Numbered from the stretch's first letter, positions 8,997 to 18,120 are shown. The stretch: DNA of 64,000 bases from Treponema sp. (GCA_009777995.1 WRKT01000010.1:1-64000); one strand, 5' to 3'. Notes: generated from the sequence alone by a model not told the origin. Made by a program: numbers and translations.

Positions 8997-10535
8997 TTAT
9001 TCAACCCAATACCACTCAAAAATCGGGCGGTTAGGATCTGCAATAAGCTTCGGATGCCAGGCAATACGGTTCATCTGATAGTATAGAGGAATGATCGGAG
9101 CTTCACGCTGTACGATAATCATTGCATCGCGGAAGGCCTGACGGCGGACATCCTGGTTTGCCGTAGTACCTGCAACCCTAAAGAGGCGATCCACTTCGGG
9201 GTTCACCATACGGGAAGTATTCGCATCGTCAATGTGATACGAAGAGAAGCGGCGCTCAATCCAGAAGGCATCGAAGGTGGTCCAGCTCCATCCTGCAACG
9301 TCAAAATAATAATTACCATTGGTTATGTCCTGGAAGTAAGTTGCAGGGTCTCCAATTTCAATTGCTATGTTTACACCGACTTGGGCGAGCTGCTGCTGAA
9401 TTACTTCGGCGGCTGTTGTAAAGTGGCTTCCTGCGAGGGTTCGCATTACTATTGGAGCATTCAGTGTCATTCCGTTAGGATAACCTGCTTCGGCAAGCAA
9501 TTGCCTTGCCCTTGCGGGGTTATGGTCATACCTTTCAAAGTTTGGATCTTGAGTTAAGTTCTGCAAATGAGTAATATAGTAGGGGTTACCCATGAAGTAA
9601 GCAACATCGGCAAGACCTTCCATTGCAGCAGCAGCAACATCGTAGCGGTTAACGGCATAGTTAAAGGCTTGACGTACTCTTACATCATCAAATGGCGCCC
9701 TTGTGGTATTAAATACCATGTAGGTGGTATGCCAGGATTGCTGAAGAAGGGTCGTGAAATTGCCTGAGTCCCTGATGCGTACCCAGTCCGGAGCAGGGAT
9801 ACCAAAATAATCGATATCGTCGGCTTCAAGTGCCATAAGGGCTGTGGTATTATCTGTAACAACATACCTTACCTGTCTCTCGATTTGCGGAAGTCCTACT
9901 TCACTCTGCATATGCCAGGTCGGGTTTCTGTCTTTAACAACCCTCATTCCGTCACCCCAATCACTTACGAAGTAGGGGCCTGTTCCGATATTCGGCTGGA
10001 AGAAGCCGGGCTGAACGTTTGCGCCATCTATGCGGCACATGATTGCGATATTACCATTTGCGTGGAACATCGGGTTAACATCACTTAAGGTGACACGGAC
10101 AGTATAATCATCCAAAGCTTCGACGTTAGTCACCATTCCAATGGCAGCCTGCATCGGAGGAGCAGCTAAAGCGCGCTCGAAAGAGAATACTACGTCTGCT
10201 GCAGTCATGGGATTACCGTTCTGGAATTGCACACCCCGTTTCAGGTAATAGGTATAAGTCAGGTTATCCGGGCTAATTTCAAAGCGGGTAGCAAGACGGG
10301 GTTCCAGATCACCAAAGGGTGTAACATAGTAGAATCCTTCAAATACCTGCCAGGCAAGGGCATTATCTACAGCTCTTGTATTATAATGCGGGTCAATCAT
10401 TGTAAAAGGCTCAATTGTCGCAAGCCTTAACACCGTACGAGGCCCGTCAGCTTGACGGGATTCGCGGTTACAACCGGTAAGGGCAAACACAGTAAGTGTT
10501 GCAACCAAAACTAAAAAAACAACTCTTCTAAACAT
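8997..10535 (-). CDS. oppA: Peptide ABC transporter substrate-binding lipoprotein (SBP family 5)
   Basis: 512 residues, family 5 solute-binding protein. A lipoprotein signal runs over residues 1-22 with lipobox LTGC (Cys22). The core matches DppA/OppA proteins: LATRFEISPDNLTYTYYL, NGNPMTAADVVFSFERAL, DDVRVRQAFNYAVNR and the late LLAEAGYPNG segment. It should bind peptides at the outer face of the inner membrane and hand them to OppB/OppC. AAGGAG and AAGGA lie before the ATG at 10535. It sits between oppC (29-base gap) and oppD in the same operon. Ligand class (peptide, possibly nickel or another solute) is inferred from family and operon only. Confidence 0.9.
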   Translation of the reverse strand: MFRRVVFLVLVATLTVFALTGCNRESRQADGPRTVLRLATIEPFTMIDPHYNTRAVDNALAWQVFEGFYYVTPFGDLEPRLATRFEISPDNLTYTYYLKRGVQFQNGNPMTAADVVFSFERALAAPPMQAAIGMVTNVEALDDYTVRVTLSDVNPMFHANGNIAIMCRIDGANVQPGFFQPNIGTGPYFVSDWGDGMRVVKDRNPTWHMQSEVGLPQIERQVRYVVTDNTTALMALEADDIDYFGIPAPDWVRIRDSGNFTTLLQQSWHTTYMVFNTTRAPFDDVRVRQAFNYAVNRYDVAAAAMEGLADVAYFMGNPYYITHLQNLTQDPNFERYDHNPARARQLLAEAGYPNGMTLNAPIVMRTLAGSHFTTAAEVIQQQLAQVGVNIAIEIGDPATYFQDITNGNYYFDVAGWSWTTFDAFWIERRFSSYHIDDANTSRMVNPEVDRLFRVAGTTANQDVRRQAFRDAMIIVQREAPIIPLYYQMNRIAWHPKLIADPNRPIFEWYWVE

Positions 10536-10564
10536 TCCTTCTCTCCTTATAAGAATCTATATAT

Positions 10565-11464
10565 TTATCGCCTTAGGCGGGGATCAAGTACGTCGCGTAA
10601 GCCGTCTCCAACGAGGTTAAAACAGAGGGCGGCTATAACTATCATAATACCCGGAACAAAAAGCAGATGCGGAGCCCTCTGAAGAAATTCTCTTGCTCCT
10701 GCAATCATGAAACCCCATTCGGGATATGGAGGTTGAACACCTACACCAAGGAAGCTAAGGGCTGCACCTGCCATTATCATGCCGGAAATGCTTGAAACAA
10801 AACCAAGCACAAGGGGTCCAACGGCATTCTTTAGAATATGCTTATACATAATAACGATACTCTTTGTACCGCAGGCCTTGGCTGCTTCAATAAAATCCCT
10901 CTCCGATATGTCAAGGACCAGAGCTCGCACATAACGTATTGAACCGGGTATGCCTGTTATGGAAAGTGCTATAATTGCGTTTCTTAAACCCGGTCCTGTT
11001 ATTGCGACAATCATAAGCATCAATAGAACTGATGGAATACATTGAATCATGTCCACTAAGCGCATAATTAAATTCTCAACCCATTTCCCAAAGAAGGCGG
11101 CGGCTGAGCCAAGGAGCATTCCAAAAAACATGGAGATTGAAGTCGGAGCAAAACCCAGGGTAAGAGAAGTTCTTGCGCCGTTAACAATGCGAGAAAATAA
11201 ATCCCTTCCAAGATTATCTGTGCCAAACCAGTACTGGCTTGAAGGCGGCTGGAGTCTGTCGGAAATTGTCTGCCTTACTGCTGATTCAAAGGGCCATACG
11301 AGGGGGCCTAAAAATGCAACGGAAAAAAGAATAATTACGACTATAAGTGATACAAGGGCAGGTCTATTGGATCTAAACATTCTCCAGCTTTCCTTCCATA
11401 TTGCCTGTTTGCTTGGAAGTCTTGCTGCGATCTCATCCGGTTTATAATCAGGTCTGTTTACCAT
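10565..11464 (-). CDS. oppC: Peptide ABC transporter permease OppC/DppC type
   Basis: 299 residues. N-terminal cytoplasmic segment with the SKQAIWKESWRMFRSNRPAL pattern, then about six membrane spans and the permease EAA loop (RDFIEAAKACGTKS...HILKNA). The periplasmic FGTDNLGRDLFSR motif is diagnostic of the OppC branch. It forms the channel with OppB. It lies 12 bases after oppB and 29 before oppA. Confidence 0.93.
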   Translation of the reverse strand: MVNRPDYKPDEIAARLPSKQAIWKESWRMFRSNRPALVSLIVVIILFSVAFLGPLVWPFESAVRQTISDRLQPPSSQYWFGTDNLGRDLFSRIVNGARTSLTLGFAPTSISMFFGMLLGSAAAFFGKWVENLIMRLVDMIQCIPSVLLMLMIVAITGPGLRNAIIALSITGIPGSIRYVRALVLDISERDFIEAAKACGTKSIVIMYKHILKNAVGPLVLGFVSSISGMIMAGAALSFLGVGVQPPYPEWGFMIAGAREFLQRAPHLLFVPGIMIVIAALCFNLVGDGLRDVLDPRLRR

Positions 11465-11476
11465 TCATGCTTCTCC

Positions 11477-12412
11477 TTAAGATGATGAGAATCTTGCCCT
11501 AATTTTGGGGTCAATATAGGCGTAAAGTAAATCAATGACTAGAACTATAATCAAAAAGAATGTTGCAAGAAGGATGGCTCCTGCCGTGACTACAGGCAGA
11601 TCGCGATTCTGCACTGCCCTGAGTATTGTAAGTCCTATACCGTTAATCGAAAAAATGGTTTCTGTAATGATTGCTCCGCCAAGAAGACCTGAAAACATTA
11701 GCATTGTGCTGTTAATTAAGGGAAGGCAGGCATTTTTAAAGGCATGCTTCCAGATAACCCGGGGCTCGGCTGCACCCTTAGCCCTTGCAGTCTTAATATA
11801 CTCCTGATTCACGGTTTCAAGCATGATGACACGGGTAAATCTGAGAAAGCCGCCTGCGCTCAGTACTCCAAGTGTGGCCACAGGGAGTATATAGTGCTGC
11901 CAGGTACGGGAGCCGAAGGTGGGAAGCCACCCGAGGCGCAGGGCAAAAACATAGATGAGCAGAAGGCCGAAAACGAAGCCCGGGATTGAGGTCAAGAACA
12001 TTGCAATGACAGTAAGGGACCTGTCTGTGACGGTCGAGCGCCTCACAGCCGAGAGAACGCCAAGGGGTACTCCGATTAGGACAGACACCAGAACGGCAAA
12101 GGCGGCAATGCGGGCTGTTATAGGCAATCGAATAACCAGTTCGTCAATGACCGGTTGGCGGGTCCTGAATGAGACACCGAAGTCAAATCTGGTGAAAACG
12201 CCGACTAAAAAGTCACTAAGTCTAGTAAAAAAAGGCTGATCAAGGCCAAACTCGGCATTAAACATTGCAACTGACTCAGGGGTTGCCTCTGCTCCCAGAA
12301 TTATACGGCCGGGATCCCCGGGCATAAAATTCAGAATAGTAAACACCAGAATCATTACACCAAATATGGTTGGTAAGGCAATCAATAGCCGCTTAATAAC
12401 ATACTTATACAT
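11477..12412 (-). CDS. oppB: Peptide ABC transporter permease OppB/DppB type
   Basis: 311 residues. Starts with the classical OppB N-terminus (YVIKRLLIALPTIFGV), has the conserved PGDP segment, about six membrane spans, and the EAA loop EYIKTARAKGAAEPRVIWKHAFKNA. First gene of the seven-gene opp-tldD-pmbA operon; a strong sigma70-like promoter lies directly upstream (12437-12464) and GGGGG precedes the ATG as ribosome binding site. Confidence 0.94.
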   Translation of the reverse strand: MYKYVIKRLLIALPTIFGVMILVFTILNFMPGDPGRIILGAEATPESVAMFNAEFGLDQPFFTRLSDFLVGVFTRFDFGVSFRTRQPVIDELVIRLPITARIAAFAVLVSVLIGVPLGVLSAVRRSTVTDRSLTVIAMFLTSIPGFVFGLLLIYVFALRLGWLPTFGSRTWQHYILPVATLGVLSAGGFLRFTRVIMLETVNQEYIKTARAKGAAEPRVIWKHAFKNACLPLINSTMLMFSGLLGGAIITETIFSINGIGLTILRAVQNRDLPVVTAGAILLATFFLIIVLVIDLLYAYIDPKIRARFSSS

Positions 12413-12436
12413 CGAACCCCCATGACCATTATATCG

Positions 12437-12464
12437 AGTATAACATAGACAATAGCCATGTCAA
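12437..12464 (-). promoter_or_regulatory. Sigma70-type promoter of the opp-tldD-pmbA operon
   Basis: Minus strand: TTGACA (12464-12459), 16-base spacer, TATACT (12442-12437). Transcription would begin near 12430, giving a leader of about 18 bases with GGGGG before the oppB ATG. The -35 box matches consensus exactly. Confidence 0.75.
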
Positions 12465-12476
12465 TGAGATTTATTC

Positions 12477-12797
12477 CTACTTGCCTTTCCTGCTGTCAAG
12501 CTCGGCTTCTTTTTTTTCAATTGCCTCCCTTGCGGCGGCGATATCATCGAGAAGGGCTTTAATTGGAGCATTTTTCACCGAAATACTGGTTTCTCCCCTT
12601 TCCGTGAAGGCCTGATAGGCCTCTGCGCCAAGGCGTCCGATTAATTTTTGAGCCTGGTTTTCGAGCTGTCTTATTTCCACCATTAAAACACCTCTCTCGC
12701 CAAGGTCTTGGGCCTTTGCTCCAGCCTTAACAGCAAATTCCTTTGAAGCAGTAACCCCCTGATCCAAGAGCTCTTTCATCCTGTCTACAAATGCCAT
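12477..12797 (-). CDS. Small coiled-coil protein of unknown function
   Basis: 106 residues, highly charged and predicted largely helical: an amphipathic N-terminal helix (MKELLDQGVTASKEFAVKAG) and a heptad-rich middle (VEIRQLENQAQKLIGRLG) suggest a coiled coil. No signal peptide, membrane span or catalytic motif is visible, and I do not recognise a named family. It starts 11 bases after the SpoIIE-type phosphatase stop with GGAGG upstream, so the two are probably co-transcribed, and it might be a partner or regulator of that phosphatase; this is inference. Confidence 0.8.
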   Translation of the reverse strand: MAFVDRMKELLDQGVTASKEFAVKAGAKAQDLGERGVLMVEIRQLENQAQKLIGRLGAEAYQAFTERGETSISVKNAPIKALLDDIAAAREAIEKKEAELDSRKGK

Positions 12798-12808
12798 ACT
12801 ATCCTCCG

Positions 12809-14494
12809 TTACTTTCTCATTAATCCTAAAATAGTCAAATCATCATACTGCTCATCTTCTTTTAGATGAGTATAGTATAGATAAGCCGAATTCAAGGTAT
12901 TCTCTTCTGTATAATAACAGTAATCCCGGTATTGAATAAAGTGGTCTTTCAGGAAGCTGTCTATTGCCTTATCCACAAGGACTTGATCTGTATCCCGGGC
13001 CCCTTTGTCTTTATAAATACGGAAGATCTTCTCTACAGAAACCATTGCCAAAATAAGCTCAGAGAGAGTGCCTTCGCAAGCTGAAAAATCAAAATCCAGT
13101 ATCTTTTCTTCCCCTTCAGGATTATGCCATTTTTTTAATGAATATACCTTTTTATTCATAATTGCATTGATAATATCCATTACCCTGTCATTCCCAAACT
13201 CTTCAAGGCCCTGACCGACAATATGGTTGGCATGGGGAGTATCCCTAACCCCTTCTGTGCACAGTATCTCTTCGAATTTGGAATTTCGGAACTTTCTTTT
13301 GGCCTCTTCAATGCCATCGGTATAAAGCAGCAGTATGTCACCCGGGGCCAAAACCAGTGTTTGGACACTGTAACCGCCCTTGGATTCCACCTGGAAATTG
13401 GTAAGCACCCCTGCGGCAGGGCTTGAAGGCAGGCGGAAGGTCTTAACCCTATGCTCCGAGGCATCAAAAATACGAACTATATTGTCCCCTGCATTGCAAA
13501 ACCTGGCTATTCCGGTCTCGGAATCATAAAGGCAGAGGGTAAAGGCTGCGAATCTCCCTTTAAAGGCCAGTATTTCAATAAATTCGTTTATTTGATACAC
13601 AAGTTCTTGAATTTGCATGCCTTTTTCGTTAGCCTTCCAATGTTTAAAATAATTTAAGAACATTGTGGCAACTTGAATCATTATAAAGGCGGCAGGAATT
13701 CCCTTTCCCGAAACATCACATTTAATAATGGCATAATAGCGGCCATCAAGGTCCACATGATCAAAATAATCCCCTGAAACACCCTTTGCACCTTCATAAT
13801 ACCCGAATATCGAAAGGAATTTGGTATCTTCAAACCCTGAGCTTAGTTTATTTCCGCTATAATCCAAGTCTAAGGGGATGAACTTCTTCTGGATTTCCTT
13901 GCCGATTGAAAGGTCGGAAGCCGCAACCGCGGCAGTGGCAAGGCTTTGGGTCATCTCGTTGATTGTTTCACCTAAAATTGCCAACTCGTCCTTTGATTTA
14001 AACTTTATTTCAACGCCCTTTAACTTGGTCATATCGGCTGTATCCCTGATATTTTCCACATGTTTTACAAGTTTTTTTATCGGGCGAATCAAAAGCGTAG
14101 AAAGAATTATTGCGCCGATTATCCCGATGGTCTGAGCAGCCATGGAAAGAAGCACGCTATAGAGCATTACATCGATTTGGTTTATCCTATTCTCTGACAT
14201 TACTATGCGGTAAAGCGGAATTATGACCATCAATTGAACTGCAAGGACGAGCAGAATCGTATAAAAGGCAAGCTTAAGCCTGAGTCCGATACCGCGTTTC
14301 TTGATTTTACCTATGCCTTTTTTCTTTTCGGGTGATAATACCCCCCCCCTAAGAAGGGCGGCAGCACCCAGACGGAGTTCTTTTCCTTCCAATATTACTT
14401 CCCTAATTCTTAGTATTGCAATAAATGCAAGGAGAATAAAAAGGAGAAATGCAGGGCCTATTATTAAAATCCCGGGGAAACCTTGAAAGGTCAT
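12809..14494 (-). CDS. Membrane-bound SpoIIE-type PP2C phosphatase with HAMP domain
   Basis: 561 residues from the ATG at 14494. Membrane spans at about 9-30, 75-98 and 112-135, a HAMP linker at about 135-190 (LIRPIKKLVKHVENIRDT), then a PP2C/SpoIIE (RsbU-like) domain with GDYFD (241-245), CDVSGKG (259-265) and LLYTDGIEEA. Such proteins dephosphorylate anti-sigma-factor antagonists or other signalling proteins in response to an envelope or cytosolic signal. AAGGAG is 13 bases upstream, a long spacing. The open frame extends further to 14587 across the divergent motA start, which I reject. It is divergent from motA-motB, so a link to motility control is plausible but unproven. Confidence 0.85.
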   Translation of the reverse strand: MTFQGFPGILIIGPAFLLFILLAFIAILRIREVILEGKELRLGAAALLRGGVLSPEKKKGIGKIKKRGIGLRLKLAFYTILLVLAVQLMVIIPLYRIVMSENRINQIDVMLYSVLLSMAAQTIGIIGAIILSTLLIRPIKKLVKHVENIRDTADMTKLKGVEIKFKSKDELAILGETINEMTQSLATAAVAASDLSIGKEIQKKFIPLDLDYSGNKLSSGFEDTKFLSIFGYYEGAKGVSGDYFDHVDLDGRYYAIIKCDVSGKGIPAAFIMIQVATMFLNYFKHWKANEKGMQIQELVYQINEFIEILAFKGRFAAFTLCLYDSETGIARFCNAGDNIVRIFDASEHRVKTFRLPSSPAAGVLTNFQVESKGGYSVQTLVLAPGDILLLYTDGIEEAKRKFRNSKFEEILCTEGVRDTPHANHIVGQGLEEFGNDRVMDIINAIMNKKVYSLKKWHNPEGEEKILDFDFSACEGTLSELILAMVSVEKIFRIYKDKGARDTDQVLVDKAIDSFLKDHFIQYRDYCYYTEENTLNSAYLYYTHLKEDEQYDDLTILGLMRK

Positions 14495-14607
14495 AATATA
14501 TAATAGACTCCTTATCAATATTAGTAAAGTTCTCTCTATTTTTGGGCATAAAAAGCCGAAAATAATAATAGCATTATGTGTACCCACAGGAAATTTTGGA
14601 GGGTCTT

Positions 14608-15390
14608 GTGAATATTTTTTCTATTGCTGGAATAGCAGGAACATTTGCAGCGTTGGTCATCGGTATTATTTGGGGAGGTAACCCTCTTGCCGCATTTGCC
14701 GATCTCCCGTCTGTTTTCATAGTTATGGTTGCTTCTTTTTGTTGTCTTTTAACAGCAGGAGCCAAATTCGGCGACAGTTTGGGCACATGGAGCATGATTG
14801 CAATGACTTTTAAAACTCCAACTTTTGGAGAGCAGGAAATTGCCAGAAAATTGATGTCCTTCTCTGAAAAAGCCCGCCGCGAGGGTCTTTTATCCCTTGA
14901 AGACGAAATCCAGGACCTTGATAATGACTTCCTTAGAACAGGCCTTCGCCTTTCTATCGATGGAACAGACCATGACATCATCCTTACCCTTTTGGAGTCT
15001 GAAATTAATAAAATGCAGGAAAGACATGGAAGAAAACACAAAGTTTTCGACCTATGGTCAACAGTTGCCCCTGCTGCAGGGATGTGGGGAACAATTATGG
15101 GTCTTGTAGGTATGATGAGAAACCTTGACGATCCATCCCTTGTAGGTCCCAATATGGCCATCGCTCTTATTACAACTCTTTACGGCTCAATATTAGCCAA
15201 TGCCTTCATAATTCCTTGGGGTATGAAACTCCGAACATACAGTGCAGAAGAAGCAAATTGCAGAGAAATGATAATCGAAGGTGTACTTTCAATCCAGGCA
15301 GGTGATAATCCGCGTATCCTTGGTCAAAAACTCCTTGCCTTCCTTTCCCCCGAAGATCGCAAAGTCTTAGAACGAGAGGTTAAAGAGTAG
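14608..15390 (+). CDS. motA: MotA/TolQ-type motor proton channel protein (MotA)
   Basis: 260 residues from the GTG at 14608, four bases after GGAGGG. Four membrane spans: two near the N-terminus (about 4-22 and 30-50), then a cytoplasmic charged loop, and two after residue 155 with the conserved PAAGMWGTIMGLVGMM and TTLYGSILANAFIIPWG blocks containing the prolines that couple ion flow to torque. It pairs with motB, whose ATG follows one base after its stop. Spirochaetes usually have a main motAB in the flagellar operon; this copy stands apart from other flagellar genes, so it could be an alternative stator. A start ten codons upstream (GTG 14578) has no ribosome binding site. Confidence 0.9.
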   Translation: MNIFSIAGIAGTFAALVIGIIWGGNPLAAFADLPSVFIVMVASFCCLLTAGAKFGDSLGTWSMIAMTFKTPTFGEQEIARKLMSFSEKARREGLLSLEDEIQDLDNDFLRTGLRLSIDGTDHDIILTLLESEINKMQERHGRKHKVFDLWSTVAPAAGMWGTIMGLVGMMRNLDDPSLVGPNMAIALITTLYGSILANAFIIPWGMKLRTYSAEEANCREMIIEGVLSIQAGDNPRILGQKLLAFLSPEDRKVLEREVKE

Positions 15391-15391
15391 G

Positions 15392-16120
15392 ATGGCAAAA
15401 AGAAAAAAGAAAAGCCAAGACGAGGGAAGCGGAGCTAATCCCTTAGGCTGGATGATGACCTATGGTGACATGGTCACACTCCTGCTCTGCTTCTTTGCCA
15501 TTCTGTTCAACCCGGTTGAAACAAGGGAGGAGATCCTCCATGCCGTTTCTGAATATTTTACTAATATGGGCTGGGGTCATTCACTTACTGTAGGAAGGAT
15601 GGCCGATTCGGGCAATGTTATAGCAGAAATGCCCTCTCAGACCCGGGGCAGGCAACTCGCAGATGCAATGATCAGGGCGGTAAGCATATTCCACCCGGAA
15701 GTTCAGTCAAACAGGGTAAGGATCACCCATGATGAGAGGGGGGTGGTGATAAGTTTCGCCTCGGATATATTCTTTAACCAGGCCAGTGCAAATATAAATG
15801 TAGAGGCCTCCCGTTCCGTTCTAATGAACCTGGCCATCCTCTTAACCTCCGAGGAGGTAGCAGGGAGGCGCTTCCGTATAGAGGGGCATACAGACGATTC
15901 TGCGGTTGACCCGGGAGGGCGCTGGGAATCGAACTGGCAGCTCTCCACTGAACGGGCTTTGAGTGTGCTTTACTTCCTCGCAAATTTGGGGGTCAGTGAA
16001 TCTCGGATGCAGATTGCAGGCTTTGCCGACACCATGCCCATGAGCTCTAATGATACCGATGAGGGAAGGGCAAATAACCGCAGGGTAGATATCATCATTA
16101 TTGATGATGCACATTTATAG
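15392..16120 (+). CDS. motB: MotB-type motor protein with OmpA peptidoglycan-binding domain
   Basis: 242 residues. Basic N-terminus, one membrane span with the ion-binding aspartate Asp26 in MMTYGDMVTLLLCFF, a plug/linker, and a C-terminal OmpA-like domain (about 120-235: IEGHTDDSAV, STERALSVLYFL, ANNRRVDIIII) that anchors the stator to peptidoglycan. Forms the stator complex with MotA, encoded immediately upstream. The pair is flanked by a phosphatase and a PilZ-like gene, suggesting regulated motor output. Confidence 0.92.
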   Translation: MAKRKKKSQDEGSGANPLGWMMTYGDMVTLLLCFFAILFNPVETREEILHAVSEYFTNMGWGHSLTVGRMADSGNVIAEMPSQTRGRQLADAMIRAVSIFHPEVQSNRVRITHDERGVVISFASDIFFNQASANINVEASRSVLMNLAILLTSEEVAGRRFRIEGHTDDSAVDPGGRWESNWQLSTERALSVLYFLANLGVSESRMQIAGFADTMPMSSNDTDEGRANNRRVDIIIIDDAHL

Positions 16121-16160
16121 TACTTATTTAACCCTTATTTCCGAATACTGCTTTTCTTAA

Positions 16161-16189
16161 TTGACTTGAGGCATAAAGAACTATATGAT
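16161..16189 (+). promoter_or_regulatory. Sigma70-type promoter giving a probably leaderless PilZ transcript
   Basis: TTGACT (16161-16166), 17-base spacer, TATGAT (16184-16189). Seven bases separate the -10 box from the ATG at 16197, so the first transcribed base should be at or next to the start codon. No Shine-Dalgarno sequence is present. Confidence 0.65.
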
Positions 16190-16196
16190 TTAGATA

Positions 16197-17012
16197 ATGG
16201 CCATTCTTACTAAGCAGAAGATTGCAAATTACTATGAACTCTTCAAGTCAATAGATGTATCTTTCAGCAAGGAAATTATTCAGATTACAGGCCTTGTGAC
16301 CAACCAGGTACATCTGAAATGCGTTGGGGATTTCTGGCCCTGTGTGATTCATTCTTCTTCGTTCCAGGGTGCAAAGGTAATTGTAAACATCAAGTCGGGC
16401 ATCTTAAGAAAACTGGAGCAGGCAAATAATACGGTCAGCCTTAGGTTCTGCTTTAAAACCGAAGAAAAAGGAAACCCGGTGACCTTCTTTGTAAATACAA
16501 GGTCCTCAGGGTACTCGCCTTACGGGGGCTCCCCGGATGTGGCTGTTTTTACTCTGCAGTATACCCAGCGCCCCCCGGATGATTTAATCGAGATAATGGG
16601 ACGTATTCTTGATGCAAATATCAATTCAAAGAAGCGCAAGGATGAAAGAATTCTTGTCTCCCCCGACTCCATTAGGAAAATGAGCCTGATTAAGGAAAGT
16701 GCTATCTTGATTCAGGGAGTGCCAAGACACTGTATTTTAAGAGAGCTTTCTTTTATGGGGGTCAAGGTTATCATTATGGGGGTTGCGAAGTTCCTTGCAG
16801 ACAAGGAAGCAATAGTAAAATTGGATTTTGATGACCCGAGGGAAAGCTTTACGATAAAGGGTAGATTTGTAAATGCAGAAACAATAGAAGGGCGTAAGGA
16901 GCTTGTTTCTCTGGAATTTCATTTTGATGAAAGCCTGGTTCCAATGGGATATAAGGTTCGAGTAAATGATTACCTCTCTATAGCCAGGCCCGAAGGAAAA
17001 TCCTCAACTTAG
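16197..17012 (+). CDS. PilZ-like domain protein (possible c-di-GMP effector)
   Basis: 271 residues with two beta-rich halves. The C-terminal half resembles PilZ: a basic stretch KKRKDERI near 140 could be the RxxxR element, and RELSFMGVKVI near 185 resembles the D/NxSxxG strand, with Glu in place of the usual Asp/Asn. The N-terminal half looks like a PilZ-associated beta domain (PilZN type). PilZ proteins change motor or envelope functions on c-di-GMP binding, which fits the position right after motA-motB. Because the key motifs are degenerate, c-di-GMP binding is uncertain. Expressed from its own promoter, probably without a 5-prime leader. Confidence 0.7.
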   Translation: MAILTKQKIANYYELFKSIDVSFSKEIIQITGLVTNQVHLKCVGDFWPCVIHSSSFQGAKVIVNIKSGILRKLEQANNTVSLRFCFKTEEKGNPVTFFVNTRSSGYSPYGGSPDVAVFTLQYTQRPPDDLIEIMGRILDANINSKKRKDERILVSPDSIRKMSLIKESAILIQGVPRHCILRELSFMGVKVIIMGVAKFLADKEAIVKLDFDDPRESFTIKGRFVNAETIEGRKELVSLEFHFDESLVPMGYKVRVNDYLSIARPEGKSST

Positions 17013-17019
17013 ATAATTA

Positions 17020-18120
17020 ATGAAAGATAATTCGATTATTTTCGTTACCGTTCCTCCTCAATTAAAGGAAAAATTCCCGGACAAACTTGACCTTTCAATT
17101 CCTCTGCCCATTGAATACGAGGGAAGTGAAGAAAGCTTTTCAAGCGAAAAGCTTATTGAAATGCTGAATAAAGAAACAATTCTTTCAGGGATGCTGCGTG
17201 TTATTTCAAACCCTGCCTTCGCAAATATCCCGCCGCAATGGGTGGATTATTACAGGAACTTTGTGCTTACAGTAAAACCTGAAATTTACCATGAGTTCAG
17301 CAGTGCTGCCATTGTAAAAGCTAAAAACGGCGAGTTTGAAATGGCCCTTGAGATAAATGCCATTTTGGAAGGGCTATTTCCTGCTTCACCGGGGATACTT
17401 TTAAGCAAGGCCCTTATTCTTGAAGACAGAGCCCGCGCAAACCCTGAAGCAGATGAAGGGGAAAATAATAGAGTGCTCGAAGCCTTTGAGGCGGCTCTTT
17501 CGGCAGAGCCCCTCTTGCCCGATGCCTTCTTTAATGCAGGCTTTTTCTTTATTAGGACAAGGGATTTTTCCAGGGCAAAGGAATGTTTTATAAAGTATAT
17601 TGAGAGCGGAGAAGAGAGTGAGAAAAAGAAAGAGGCATTAAGAATAAAGAATGAGCTTGAAAGCCAGGACCTAAGTGACAGCAATTTCAGAGATGCCTAC
17701 GATATGATAAGCAGGGGTGAAAATGAAAAGGGGCTTTTAAAGATCAGGGACTATATTGAAAAGTTCCCTAAAGATTGGAACGGCTGGTTTGTACTTGGAT
17801 GGGTATTAAGAAAACTTGGCCGCTACGATGATGGCCTTGAGTCCTTAAAACAGGCTCATTCGCTTGGGGGCCGGAACAGCGACGTTCAGAACGAAATGGC
17901 CATTTGTTATATGGAAAAAGGAGACAGTGTTGCAGCGGGAAAAGAGCTGGCGCTGGCCTTGCAGAGGGAGCCGGAAAATATCAAAATTATTTCCAATCTT
18001 GGTGTCCTTGCTTTAAAACAAAATAAAAAAGAAGAGGCCCTTGCCTTTTTTAGAACAGTAATCGAACTGGATCCGAATGATCCTCTTGCAAAGCATTACT
18101 TAAAAGAGTTCAATAAATAA
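17020..18120 (+). CDS. TPR-repeat protein
   Basis: 366 residues, cytoplasmic (no signal peptide or span). At least four tetratricopeptide-like repeats are visible from residue 95 on, for instance LLPDAFFNAGFFFIRTRDFS and DWNGWFVLGWVLRKLGRYDD, and a canonical final repeat ending EEALAFFRTVIELDPNDP. TPRs mediate protein-protein contacts. It follows the PilZ-like gene by seven bases, without a Shine-Dalgarno sequence, so it is probably co-transcribed and could be the partner of that protein. No specific function can be assigned. Confidence 0.85.
   Translation: MKDNSIIFVTVPPQLKEKFPDKLDLSIPLPIEYEGSEESFSSEKLIEMLNKETILSGMLRVISNPAFANIPPQWVDYYRNFVLTVKPEIYHEFSSAAIVKAKNGEFEMALEINAILEGLFPASPGILLSKALILEDRARANPEADEGENNRVLEAFEAALSAEPLLPDAFFNAGFFFIRTRDFSRAKECFIKYIESGEESEKKKEALRIKNELESQDLSDSNFRDAYDMISRGENEKGLLKIRDYIEKFPKDWNGWFVLGWVLRKLGRYDDGLESLKQAHSLGGRNSDVQNEMAICYMEKGDSVAAGKELALALQREPENIKIISNLGVLALKQNKKEEALAFFRTVIELDPNDPLAKHYLKEFNK

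Noticed and set aside
14574-15161. Long open frame (195 codons) on the minus strand across motA
   Set aside because: It lies entirely opposite a well-conserved motA and its product is low-complexity Arg/Pro/Ser-rich, as expected of antisense codon bias.
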